From Serratia grimesii NBRC 13537 (lineage in GTDB: Bacteria; Pseudomonadota; Gammaproteobacteria; Enterobacterales; Enterobacteriaceae): a DNA stretch of 64,000 nucleotides. This document shows positions 26,313-34,981 of this stretch, piece after piece. How positions within the stretch are numbered: position 1 is the first letter of the stretch; each line of letters opens with the position of its first letter. Position numbers and translations under genes: made by a program. The notes under the pieces were generated by a model that worked only from the letters and a program-made list of their open reading frames with translations, ran no database searches and was not told the DNA's origin. Location of the stretch: contig NZ_BCTT01000010.1 in assembly GCF_001590905.1 (NCBI RefSeq), forward strand, positions 1 to 64,000. The letters are read 5' to 3'.

Positions 26313-27170
26313 ATGACGCATAAAACATTAAAATATTTTTCTACGGTAATCGTCTGCGCCATTGCCATCTGTGCCGGTTGGTGGCTCTGGAATTATTATA
26401 TGCAATCCCCGTGGACCCGTGATGGAAAGGTGCGTGCCGAGCTCGTCAATATCACACCAGAAGTTTCTGGAAGATTAGAGAAAATAACTGTTCATGACAA
26501 TCAGTTCATACCTGCGGGAAGTCTGATTTTTACGATCGACCCCGTGCCATACCAGATTGCACTCGACAATGCTGAGGCCGCATTGGCAAAAGCGCAATCC
26601 GACATGGCCAAGGCTGACCATGAGGCGGCTCGACGCCGCGGTCTGCCGAAAAATGTTATTTCTGCTGAAGATATGGACGAGTCAAATTTAGCGGCCCAGG
26701 CAATGAAAGCCGCATATAAAGCTGCCCAAGCTAATCTGGAACAGGCTAAATGGAATTTAAGTAAAACTAAAATTTATGCTCCTACCGATGGCTATATCAC
26801 CAATTTACAAACTCGGGTTGGAAACTATGCCAGCGTGGGCACTCCGTTGGTCGCACTGGTCGATGTGCACTCGTTTTATGTGCTCGGTTATTTTGAGGAA
26901 ACCAAGCTAAAACATATAAAAGAAGGCAATAAAGCGGATATCGTTTTATATAATGGCAACATACCACTTCAAGGCGAGGTGGAGAGTATTGGCCGCGCTA
27001 TTTACGATCAGAGTGTTGAAAGCAGCAGTGATTTATTAATGGACGTAAAACCCAACGTGCCATGGGTTCGCTTGGCGCAACGCGTACCGGTACGGATAAA
27101 ATTGCTGAACGTACCCGCTGATTTACCGTTAGTGGCCGGTACGACCTGTACCATCTCCATTCATCAGTAA
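26313..27170 (+). CDS. ydhJ: Periplasmic adaptor (membrane fusion protein) of the HlyD/EmrA type
   Basis: 285-residue membrane fusion protein similar to AaeA. One N-terminal membrane anchor (residues about 7-27) is followed by the barrel-lipoyl start SPWTRDGKVRAELVNITPEV, a coiled-coil hairpin (about residues 85-150, rich in Ala, Lys and Gln) and the barrel return APTDGYITNLQTRVGNY. It probably links the FUSC protein YdhK with an outer-membrane channel. Middle gene of ydhIJK. Confidence 0.94.
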   Translation: MTHKTLKYFSTVIVCAIAICAGWWLWNYYMQSPWTRDGKVRAELVNITPEVSGRLEKITVHDNQFIPAGSLIFTIDPVPYQIALDNAEAALAKAQSDMAKADHEAARRRGLPKNVISAEDMDESNLAAQAMKAAYKAAQANLEQAKWNLSKTKIYAPTDGYITNLQTRVGNYASVGTPLVALVDVHSFYVLGYFEETKLKHIKEGNKADIVLYNGNIPLQGEVESIGRAIYDQSVESSSDLLMDVKPNVPWVRLAQRVPVRIKLLNVPADLPLVAGTTCTISIHQ

Positions 27171-27179
27171 GGCTAACGA

Positions 27180-29213
27180 GTGAACCTGCCCTTTTTGGAA
27201 TGGAACCGTACCCCTTGGGGAAAAGCCACCGGTGGTCAATGGCGCTATGCGCTGCGCAACTCGCTGGCAATGTGCCTGTCACTTTGGGTGGCATTCGTCC
27301 TTAATCTTGATGAACCTTACTGGGCGTTAACATCGGCGGCGGTGGTCAGTTTTCCCACTGTCGGCGGCGTAATAAGTAAAAGTATTGGGCGCGTTTTCGG
27401 TAGCCTGGTGGGCGCCGCAGCGTCAGTGGCCATCGCCGGGCATTGCCTGAACGATCCTTGGCTATTCACCCTGTTTATTGCGGCGTGGATCGGGCAGTGC
27501 ACGTACATTTCCAACCATTATCAGAACAACGTCTCTTACGCCTTTGCTCTCGCGGGCTACACCGCCGCTATCATTGCATTCAGCACGGTTAACGTGACGG
27601 ATACCCAGCAAATCTTCGATATCGCGCAAGCGCGCGTTTGTGAAGTGATCACCGGTATTCTGTGTGGCGGTTTGATGATGATGATCTTACCCAGCACCTC
27701 GGACGGTGAAGCACTGTTGACCTCGTTAAGGCGCATGCATTTACGCTTGCTGGAACATGCCGCATTGTTGTGGCAGCCGGAAATCACCCTGCAAATGCGC
27801 ACATCGCATGAAGGGGTGATCGGCCAGATTCTGACCATGAATCTGTTGCGTATTCAGGCCTTCTGGAGTCACTACCGGTTGCGTCGGCAAAATAACCTGC
27901 TCAATTACATGTTGCATCAGCAATTACGCATTACCAGCGTCATCTCCAGCCTGCGCCGTATGCTGCTGAACTGGCCGGATCGCCCGGCGAATCTGGCGGC
28001 TGTTTTAGAACAATTGCTGACCGAACTCCGTAATCCCGACACCGACAAATACCGCCTTGCACGCATCTTGCAGCAGATCGTCCCACAGGATCAGGCTGAT
28101 TACCGCCATCGCGCCTTTTGGCTACGCCTGCGGCATTTCTGTTGGTTATACCTGAACTGTAGCCGTTGGTTACTGCGGCTCGAGAGTGCAACACCTGTCA
28201 GCGATATCCAACCCCCGCGTGTGACCTCGCTGGCACGTCATACCGATAGCTACGAGGCCGCCTATAACGGCCTGCGCACCTTCTTATCTATCGTCCTCGG
28301 CTGCGCCTATTGGATTAACACCCAATGGGACGCGGGTAGCTCAGCCCTGACACTGATCGCTATCAGCTGTGTACTGTATTCCTCCACACCCTCTCCCATC
28401 AACAGCATCACGACGCTGTTAAAAGCCGTGCTACTGCTGTCGATCGCCTGTTTTGTAGTGAAGTTCGGTTTGATGATTCAGATTGATGATTTTTGGCTGT
28501 TCTGCGCGTTTCTGTTTCCGGTATTGGTGACCATGCAGATGTTCAAGCTGCAACATCCATCCTACGCGGCATTATGGGGCCAACTGATCGTGTTTATGGG
28601 CTCTTTCCTTTCCGTCACCAACCCACCAAGCTACGATTATCAGTCTTTTATTAATGACAGTATCGGTAAGATTGTTGGTGTACTGCTGGCTGGTCTGGCA
28701 TTCCAGATCTTGCGGCCCAGTTCGGACAAACGCAAAAGCCGGCGAATTATCCGTGCCCTGCGGCGCGACTTTATCGATCAATTGAGTAAGAAACCACAGC
28801 AGAGCGAAAGTCAGTTTGAATCGCTGATTTATCACCGCATCAGCCAATTGAATCAAAGTCAGGATCAAGAAGCGCGTAGTTGGTTATTACGCTGGGGTGT
28901 CGTGTTACTCAACTGCAGCCATATTGTCTGGCAATTACGTGACTGGCAGACTCGATCCGATCCGCTTTCAGCGGTGCGTGACGTCTGCATTCACTGCTTG
29001 CGAGGCATTATGACGGAGAAAGGTGTGCAGCACAGCTCGCTGGATGCGACGTTGCAGGAGTTGCTACGCATGAGCAACGCACTAGCGCACCACCCGGATC
29101 AGGCGGCACGCGATCTTGCCGGACTCATTTGGCGGCTGTACTGCTCATTGCAACAGTTACAACAGGCGATTACCCCAACAGACACGGCAACCGCGGTGCC
29201 CGCCGCCCATTAA
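27180..29213 (+). CDS. ydhK: FUSC-family inner-membrane efflux protein (AaeB-like)
   Basis: 677 residues with the two-block layout of aromatic-acid exporters: an N-terminal membrane block (about residues 20-165, [20 protein letters not shown]), a cytoplasmic helical domain (about 170-370) and a second membrane block (about 370-520). The start is GTG 27180, nine bases after ydhJ. With YdhI and YdhJ it probably exports aromatic or weak-acid compounds; the substrate is not established. It is convergent with sodC. Confidence 0.94.
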   Translation: MNLPFLEWNRTPWGKATGGQWRYALRNSLAMCLSLWVAFVLNLDEPYWALTSAAVVSFPTVGGVISKSIGRVFGSLVGAAASVAIAGHCLNDPWLFTLFIAAWIGQCTYISNHYQNNVSYAFALAGYTAAIIAFSTVNVTDTQQIFDIAQARVCEVITGILCGGLMMMILPSTSDGEALLTSLRRMHLRLLEHAALLWQPEITLQMRTSHEGVIGQILTMNLLRIQAFWSHYRLRRQNNLLNYMLHQQLRITSVISSLRRMLLNWPDRPANLAAVLEQLLTELRNPDTDKYRLARILQQIVPQDQADYRHRAFWLRLRHFCWLYLNCSRWLLRLESATPVSDIQPPRVTSLARHTDSYEAAYNGLRTFLSIVLGCAYWINTQWDAGSSALTLIAISCVLYSSTPSPINSITTLLKAVLLLSIACFVVKFGLMIQIDDFWLFCAFLFPVLVTMQMFKLQHPSYAALWGQLIVFMGSFLSVTNPPSYDYQSFINDSIGKIVGVLLAGLAFQILRPSSDKRKSRRIIRALRRDFIDQLSKKPQQSESQFESLIYHRISQLNQSQDQEARSWLLRWGVVLLNCSHIVWQLRDWQTRSDPLSAVRDVCIHCLRGIMTEKGVQHSSLDATLQELLRMSNALAHHPDQAARDLAGLIWRLYCSLQQLQQAITPTDTATAVPAAH

Positions 29214-29219
29214 CCGACA

Positions 29220-29744
29220 TTATGATTTAATGACACCGCAGGCGAAGCGTTCCCCGCCGCCGCCCAGAGGTTTCGGATGGTCGGCATTATTATCGCCACC
29301 CGCATGCACCATCAATGCCTTGCCGGTTATTTCGCTGATTTTTTTCAGCCGTGGCGCTAACACCGGATATGTAGCCATACCGTCGTCCGTCACGTAAATA
29401 GCCGGCAGGTCGCCCAAATGACCGTCGGCATAGGGGCCAAGGTGCTTGCCGGTTTTTTGTGGGTCAAAGTGCCCGCCCGCTGCCAGCGCAGCAACCGCCT
29501 TGCCCTCTTTCATGCCTGGCTCACAACTGCCATTTTCATGTACATGGAAACCATGCACGCCAGGCGGCAACGCTTTTAGTTGCGGTGTAAACATCAGGCC
29601 GTAAGGCGTTTCACTGATTGTCACTTTACCAATCTCCTGGCCAATTCCCTGCCCGGTCACCAGATTCATGTCAACATCTACCGTCGCCGCCTGAGCGACT
29701 CCGCAGGCCATTAGGCCGAAGGCCGCATACCAATAATGTTTCAT
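29220..29744 (-). CDS. sodC: Periplasmic Cu,Zn superoxide dismutase
   Basis: 174-residue protein with a cleavable signal peptide ending GVAQA-ATV. Copper and zinc ligands are present in GVHGFHVHENGSC, AAGGHFDP, GPYADGHLGDLP and MVHAGGDNNADHP, and the two disulfide cysteines are in NGSC and RFACGV. It dismutates superoxide in the periplasm. Located after ydhK on the opposite strand as in E. coli; here lipA, not ydhF, follows upstream. Confidence 0.97.
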   Translation of the reverse strand: MKHYWYAAFGLMACGVAQAATVDVDMNLVTGQGIGQEIGKVTISETPYGLMFTPQLKALPPGVHGFHVHENGSCEPGMKEGKAVAALAAGGHFDPQKTGKHLGPYADGHLGDLPAIYVTDDGMATYPVLAPRLKKISEITGKALMVHAGGDNNADHPKPLGGGGERFACGVIKS

Positions 29745-29984
29745 TAATCAATCTCCTTTGAATAGCTGTGAGTATTCAGTATAGGGGAATGTGTGACGCC
29801 ACCACTCAAAATAGGCACAATTTCGACCATCAAATTCGCATTATTAATAATTCATACTAATAATAATTCTACCGATGTCGGTCCTCTGACCAGATGTCGT
29901 TGGATACACTCTGCTTATCTGCACTCGCTGCAAAGGCTATTCAAAGATTAACCCGGCAATGCAGCAAATTCATAAGGAACTGAT

Positions 29985-31832
29985 ATGGGAATCTTTAATT
30001 ATCAAGGCCTCGATGAGGCGAAATCCAAAGTGTTATTTACCGATGCCATGGCGATTTCTACCTATGCCTATCACAATATCGATAATGGTTTTGACGAAGG
30101 CTACCACACTACCGGTTTTGGATTGGGCTTGCCGTTAACGCTGGTGACAGCGTTGATTGGCAGCACACAATCACAGGGCGGGTTGCCCGGTATTCCGTGG
30201 AATCCTGATTCGGAAAAGGCAGCACTGGCAGCGGTAAATAACGCCGGTTGGTCTTTGATTGGCGCTGATCAATTAGGTTACCAGGGAAAGACAGATTCCC
30301 GAGGTACCTATTATGGAGAGACGCTGGGCTATACCACAGCCCAAGCCGAGGTGCTGGGAAAATATGACGACGCAGGTCATCTCACCGGTATTGGCATTGC
30401 TTTTCGTGGCACCAGTGGCCCGCGAGAATCGTTAATCACCGATACTATTGGTGACTTGATCAATGACGTGCTGGCCGGTTTCGGACCAAAGGGTTACGCG
30501 GACAACTACACCCTGAAAGCCTTTGGCACCCTATTGGCCGATGTGGCCAAATTTGCCCAGGCGCACGGTCTTAACGGTGATGATGTGACGATCAGCGGCC
30601 ATAGTCTTGGCGGATTGGCAGTGAACAGCATGGCGGCGCTCAGCGACAGCAATTGGGGCGGTTTCTATTCACAATCGAGCTATGTGGCCTTTGCCTCCCC
30701 GACGCAATACGAGACGGGCGGCAAAGTGATTAACATCGGTTACGAAAACGACCCTGTATTTCGCGCGCTCGACGGGTCAACGCTCACACCATCCACGTTA
30801 GGTGTACACGATGCACCACAAGAATCTGCCACCAATAATATCGTTAACTTTAACGATCACTACGCCTCTGCAGCCTGGAATATCCTGCCCTTCTCCATTC
30901 TGAATGTTCCAACCTGGCTATCTCATCTGCCATTCTTTTATCAGGATGGGTTAATGCGGGTGCTGAACTCCGAGTTTTATTCTCTGACCAGTAAAGATTC
31001 GACAGTGATCGTCTCTAACCTCTCCGACGTCACGCGTGGCAATACCTGGGTAGAGGATCTCAACCGCAACGCGGAAAAACACAGCGGTCCGACATTTATT
31101 GTTGGCAGTGACGGCAATGATTTAATCAAGGGCGGTGCAGGCAATGATTATCTTGAAGGCCGCGCCGGCAATGACACATTCCGCGACAGTGGCGGCTTTA
31201 ACATCATTTCCGGCGGAGAAGGCAATAACACGCTGGATCTGCAACACGCCTTAAAAAAGACTGAAGTTACCTACGACGGTAATACCCTCTACTTACGCGA
31301 CACTAACGGCGATATCACTCTGGCAACATCGATTAATACGCTGAAAAGCACGGAGTCATCCCTGCTAATTTTCACCAAAGACGTTGCTCATCAGGTCACC
31401 GACAACGGGTTGCTCTCCGATAAAGGGCTGACTGCTTATGCCAGCTCGGAAAAAGGGGACGCAACCAATGACATCCTGACTGCGAAAGACACAGGCTCTT
31501 GGTTATTCGGTCTTGATGGGGATGACCAACTGTTCGGCGGCAAAGGCAATGACGTGTTTGTCGGGGGCGCTGGCAATGACATCATGCACAGTCAGGGTGG
31601 CAACAACACCTTCTTGTTCAGTGGCAACTTTGGCCAAGATCAGATTTATGGCTATCAGGCGCAAGACAAACTGGTCTTTATGGGGACACCAGGCAGCAGT
31701 TCGGGCGGTGATTACCGCGATTTTGTTTCCGAAGTGAACGACAATCTGGTGTTTAACTTTGGCGGCAATACAGTCACGCTCGTCGGGCTTGGGTTGAACA
31801 GCTTGTCGGACGGACAGGTCGTTTTGGCGTAA
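29985..31832 (+). CDS. lipA: Secreted RTX-type triacylglycerol lipase LipA
   Basis: 615-residue extracellular lipase of family I.3. The catalytic triad falls exactly at the positions of S. marcescens LipA: Ser207 in SGHSLGG, Asp256 and His314. Two blocks of calcium-binding GGxGNDxxx repeats follow (about residues 373-420 and 507-535). The C terminus ends in a hydrophobic VVLA, the type I secretion signal; there is no N-terminal signal peptide. Export should need the Lip/Prt ABC system, not present in this window. The ATG follows AAGGAAC. The gene is inserted between sodC and ydhF with its own 240-base upstream region and terminator. Confidence 0.97.
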   Translation: MGIFNYQGLDEAKSKVLFTDAMAISTYAYHNIDNGFDEGYHTTGFGLGLPLTLVTALIGSTQSQGGLPGIPWNPDSEKAALAAVNNAGWSLIGADQLGYQGKTDSRGTYYGETLGYTTAQAEVLGKYDDAGHLTGIGIAFRGTSGPRESLITDTIGDLINDVLAGFGPKGYADNYTLKAFGTLLADVAKFAQAHGLNGDDVTISGHSLGGLAVNSMAALSDSNWGGFYSQSSYVAFASPTQYETGGKVINIGYENDPVFRALDGSTLTPSTLGVHDAPQESATNNIVNFNDHYASAAWNILPFSILNVPTWLSHLPFFYQDGLMRVLNSEFYSLTSKDSTVIVSNLSDVTRGNTWVEDLNRNAEKHSGPTFIVGSDGNDLIKGGAGNDYLEGRAGNDTFRDSGGFNIISGGEGNNTLDLQHALKKTEVTYDGNTLYLRDTNGDITLATSINTLKSTESSLLIFTKDVAHQVTDNGLLSDKGLTAYASSEKGDATNDILTAKDTGSWLFGLDGDDQLFGGKGNDVFVGGAGNDIMHSQGGNNTFLFSGNFGQDQIYGYQAQDKLVFMGTPGSSSGGDYRDFVSEVNDNLVFNFGGNTVTLVGLGLNSLSDGQVVLA

Positions 31833-31836
31833 AAAT

Positions 31837-31862
31837 ATGGGCAGCCTTGCTGCCCATTTTCT
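31837..31862 (+). terminator. Terminator after lipA
   Basis: ATGGGCAGC (31837-31845) pairs with GCTGCCCAT (31849-31857), loop CTT, then TTTT. Confidence 0.88.
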
Positions 31863-31871
31863 TGCCAACGA

Positions 31872-32768
31872 TTATGGGACGTCGTAGCCCAGTGCCGCTT
31901 TACGAATGCGGAACCACTGCTGGCGATTGATCGTCAACGCTTGCGCCTTCAACGCCGAACGCACGCGTTCAATCTTGCCGGAGCCGATGATCGGTAACGG
32001 TGCAGACGGCAAGCGCATAACCCAAGCGTAAACTACCTGTTCAATCGTATCTGCACCAATTTCCTGCGCAACAGTCTGCAATTCGTCACGCAGTGGCTGG
32101 AACTCAGCATCATTGAAGAGACGGCCGCCCCCCAGACAAGACCACGCCATGGGTTTGATTCGCAGCTGCTGGCACTGATCCAACGTTCCATCAAGAATAC
32201 TTGGCTGGTGGATCGGCGAAATTTCAAGTTGATTGGTTACCAGCGAGAAAGGTAAACGTGATTGCAGCAATGTAAATTGTGCTGGTGTGAAGTTGGAAAC
32301 CCCGAAGTGGCGGACTTTGCCGCTTTTGTGCAACGCCACAAAGGCCTCAGCCACTTCATCAGCATCCATCAGTGGGTCTGGGCGGTGGATCAGTAACAGG
32401 TCAAGATAATCGGTGTGCAGATTCGCCAATGACTGCTCCGCGCTGCCAACGATATGTTCACGCTCAGTAATGTAGTGTCCAATGGGATTGCCCGGTTTAG
32501 CAGTGGTCGCGATACCGCATTTTGACACCAGCTCCATCGATTGACGCAACGAAGGCTTAAGGCGCATCGCTTCACCAAAGGCTTGTTCACACGCATAGCC
32601 ACCATAGATGTCAGCGTGATCGGCAGTCGTCACCCCCAGTTCGATATGTTGCTCAATGAAAGCCAGCAACTGTTGCGGTGACATGCCCCACTCCATCAAA
32701 CGCCAATATCCGCAAATCATGCGAGAAAATTCAGGCCCCTGCGGCGCAAGTTGAATACGGTTTACCAT
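31872..32768 (-). CDS. ydhF: Aldo-keto reductase YdhF
   Basis: 298-residue NADPH-dependent oxidoreductase, same length as E. coli YdhF. The (beta/alpha)8 barrel carries the AKR tetrad: Asp and Tyr in TADHADIYGGYACE, Lys in ELVSKCGIA and His in DLLLIHRPDPLMD; the cofactor end is LPIIGSGKIERV. ATG 32768 (MVNRIQLAPQGPEFSR) is the family start. The substrate is unknown. It is downstream of ydhL on the same strand. Confidence 0.95.
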   Translation of the reverse strand: MVNRIQLAPQGPEFSRMICGYWRLMEWGMSPQQLLAFIEQHIELGVTTADHADIYGGYACEQAFGEAMRLKPSLRQSMELVSKCGIATTAKPGNPIGHYITEREHIVGSAEQSLANLHTDYLDLLLIHRPDPLMDADEVAEAFVALHKSGKVRHFGVSNFTPAQFTLLQSRLPFSLVTNQLEISPIHQPSILDGTLDQCQQLRIKPMAWSCLGGGRLFNDAEFQPLRDELQTVAQEIGADTIEQVVYAWVMRLPSAPLPIIGSGKIERVRSALKAQALTINRQQWFRIRKAALGYDVP

Positions 32769-32867
32769 TATTGAAACCTCATGACATTGTTTAAAGCCAG
32801 CATACACAAGCAGATAACGCAGTGGGAAGCGGAAAGCCGCGCTTACGTGCGGCAGATCAGGAATGCG

Positions 32868-33107
32868 TCAGAACAATGACGGTTGTTCGGGTTGCGGATC
32901 ATCAGGCTGTTTATTGGCACGCTTCATGCGCAGGAAGCGCTGGTGGCACAAGCGCAGCACGTCACGCTTTTGCGCATCGCTCATTTGCATCCAGCCAAAG
33001 CGTTCCTCGCGGCTGCGCAGGCAACCACGGCAAAAACCGCGTTCATCGGCCTGGCAAATACCACGGCACGGGCTGGGAATGTCAAAAAACTCAAGCTGCT
33101 GCGGCAC
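32868..33107 (-). CDS. ydhL: DUF1289 protein YdhL
   Basis: 79 residues. The four-cysteine pattern in SPCRGICQADERGFCRGCLR near the N terminus is the DUF1289 hallmark and probably binds iron-sulfur or zinc. A basic helical part and a proline-rich tail follow. It lies 99 bases upstream of ydhF and 21 bases downstream of the LysR gene, all on the same strand, so the three may be co-transcribed. The function is unknown. Confidence 0.93.
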   Translation of the reverse strand: MPQQLEFFDIPSPCRGICQADERGFCRGCLRSREERFGWMQMSDAQKRDVLRLCHQRFLRMKRANKQPDDPQPEQPSLF

Positions 33108-33128
33108 ACGTCCTCCTGCGTTCTTAAG

Positions 33129-34058
33129 CTAATTGAAGACGCCATCGCTGCTGCTGGCAAGTGACTTTTCGGCATGACGGTGAAAATAATCGCGTAGATA
33201 CCGCAGCGCCTGGCGTGTTTTCTCCGGCATTGCCCGCTCCAACGTCATCGCATGCAACCGTAACGGTGCAGGTCGCCACTCTGGCATCAGCTGTATCAGT
33301 TCGCCGCGTTGCAGTTCATCCTCAATTTCATAGAGTGGTTGAATCGAGATCCCCAGACCGCTGCGAGTAAAGGCGCGCATCACGTTCATACTGTCGCTAA
33401 CAATCTGCCCTTCCGCCAGACGCAATTTAAGCTGCTGACCCCCTTGGTGGTGTAAATCCAAGTACGCTCCGCTGAAAGCACCGGAGATCCAACGGTGTTG
33501 CACCAAATCCTGTGGTGTCTCCGGTACGCCATGCTGACTGAGATAACGCGGTGCAGCACACAGTACCATAGGCCATTCAGCCAATGGATGGGCAATCATA
33601 TTGGCATCCGCCAGTTGACGATTAACCCGCAGTGCAATATCGATCCGATGTTCGATCATATCGATGATTCGGTCATCCGCCAGCACCTTTAACGTCAGCT
33701 TGGGATGCGCTTGTAACAGCGGTGCCATGGCTTCTGCCAGCGGACGCCCGCCGATACCAATGGTGGTGGCAATACGCAGCTCTCCCACCAGCGTATCGCG
33801 CAGCTCTGCCAACCGTTGTTCGGCCTGTTGCGCCTGAAACAGCATGGCCTCACAGCCAGGATAAAAGGCGGCCCCCGCCTCGGTGAGCGCCAACCGTCGC
33901 GTAGAACGGTGCAACAAAGGTACGCCAAGCACTTTTTCCAGTGAACGCATATGCTGGCTGACCGCCGACGGCGTCATGCCCAGTCGCCGCGCTGCGCCAG
34001 CCAACGACCCCTCCGCCACCACAGTGGCAAATACTGCCATTCGATTCAATTTATCCAT
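33129..34058 (-). CDS. LysR-family transcriptional regulator
   Basis: 309 residues. The N-terminal winged HTH (AARRLGMTPSAVSQHMRSLE, about residues 20-40) is followed by a linker helix and the two-lobed effector domain (from about residue 92, ELRIATTIGIGGRPL). It belongs to the CrgA/DmlR-like group by its MDKLNRMAVFATVVAEGSLA start. It is divergent from an NAD(P)-dependent reductase gene and probably controls it through sites in the 141-base gap, where a GTGTATACAC palindrome lies. Confidence 0.9.
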   Translation of the reverse strand: MDKLNRMAVFATVVAEGSLAGAARRLGMTPSAVSQHMRSLEKVLGVPLLHRSTRRLALTEAGAAFYPGCEAMLFQAQQAEQRLAELRDTLVGELRIATTIGIGGRPLAEAMAPLLQAHPKLTLKVLADDRIIDMIEHRIDIALRVNRQLADANMIAHPLAEWPMVLCAAPRYLSQHGVPETPQDLVQHRWISGAFSGAYLDLHHQGGQQLKLRLAEGQIVSDSMNVMRAFTRSGLGISIQPLYEIEDELQRGELIQLMPEWRPAPLRLHAMTLERAMPEKTRQALRYLRDYFHRHAEKSLASSSDGVFN

Positions 34059-34128
34059 GATTATGAAGTTTTACTTAATCAAGAAAGCATGAATATGGCA
34101 CTAATCAGCGCTATTGTTAAGTACTACA

Positions 34129-34138
34129 GTGTATACAC
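34129..34138. promoter_or_regulatory. Palindrome in the LysR/reductase intergenic region
   Basis: GTGTATACAC is a perfect 10-bp palindrome, extended as CAG-T-GTATAC-A-CCTG. It sits about 62 bases before the reductase ATG and is a candidate regulator site. Confidence 0.35.
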
Positions 34139-34199
34139 CTGCTCAGGTCAACCTGGCCTGACACTTCGCACTGAACGTATTCCTGACAGGAGCAAACAG

Positions 34200-34841
34200 A
34201 TGAAAGTAGCCATTATTGGAGCAACCGGTTTTGTAGGCCGTCGCGTGGTAGAGGAAGCACTTGCCCGTGGATTGCACGTCACCGCCATTGCCCGTCAGCA
34301 AAAAGACTTACCGGACAATGCCAACCTGACCGTTGCCTTGGGCGATGTGGCCGACACCGAATGGCTGGCGAAACAGTTAGCCGGTCAAGATGCAGTGATC
34401 AGCGCCTATAACCCGGGTTGGGCTGAAGACAACCTGTACGACAAAACCAGCAAAGGTGCGCAGCAGATCCTGGACGCAGTGAAAAAATCCGGTGTCAAAC
34501 GTCTGTTGGTGGTTGGCGGGGCCGGCAGCCTGGAAGTTGCACCTGGTCTTGAGTTGGTCGATACCCCAGAGTTTCCGGACAATATCCGCCCAGGTGCACT
34601 GGCCGTGCGTGACTTACGTAACAAACTGCGTAATGAATCGTCACTCGACTGGACCTACCTGTCCCCAGCAGCATTACTGGAGCCCGGCAAACGCACCGGC
34701 CAGTTCCGTCTTGGCACCACTAAATTATTGATGAACGGCCAGGCACCCGCCGGCATCTCGGTTGAAGATCTGTCTGTAGCCATTATCGATGAGATCGAAA
34801 AACCGCAGTTTATCAAAGCACAGTTTACCGCCGCTTATTAA
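34200..34841 (+). CDS. NAD(P)-binding oxidoreductase (atypical SDR, NmrA-like)
   Basis: 213 residues. The Rossmann start KVAIIGATGFVGRRVVEEAL (Gly-x-x-Gly-x-x-Gly) is followed by LGDVADTEWLAKQLAGQDAV, KRLLVVGGAGSLEV and DWTYLSPAALLEPG, as in NAD(P)-binding proteins often annotated as NADH-flavin reductases. ATG 34200 follows CAGGAGCAAACAG; the longer frame from 33951 overlaps the LysR gene and is rejected. The substrate is unknown. It is divergent from the LysR regulator. Confidence 0.88.
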   Translation: MKVAIIGATGFVGRRVVEEALARGLHVTAIARQQKDLPDNANLTVALGDVADTEWLAKQLAGQDAVISAYNPGWAEDNLYDKTSKGAQQILDAVKKSGVKRLLVVGGAGSLEVAPGLELVDTPEFPDNIRPGALAVRDLRNKLRNESSLDWTYLSPAALLEPGKRTGQFRLGTTKLLMNGQAPAGISVEDLSVAIIDEIEKPQFIKAQFTAAY

Positions 34842-34917
34842 TCGCATCGCCAGACCTCAGGGTCTGGCATCTCCCTACCTAAACCAAAAGTAAACAACCT
34901 CGCCACCTTTCTGAATC

Positions 34918-34934
34918 TCTAAGGTTTTCTTAAG
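34918..34934 (+). promoter_or_regulatory. PmrA-type box upstream of eptA
   Basis: TCTAAG-GTTTT-CTTAAG fits the PmrA (BasR) direct repeat (C/T)TTAA(G/T)-N5-(C/T)TTAA(G/T), with one mismatch in the first half. It lies 47 bases before the eptA start, just upstream of a TGTAAAT -10-like element. Confidence 0.62.
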
Positions 34935-34981
34935 TTTCATCCTGTAAATTTCAGCGCATTACTCAATATCAGGATTTAGAT

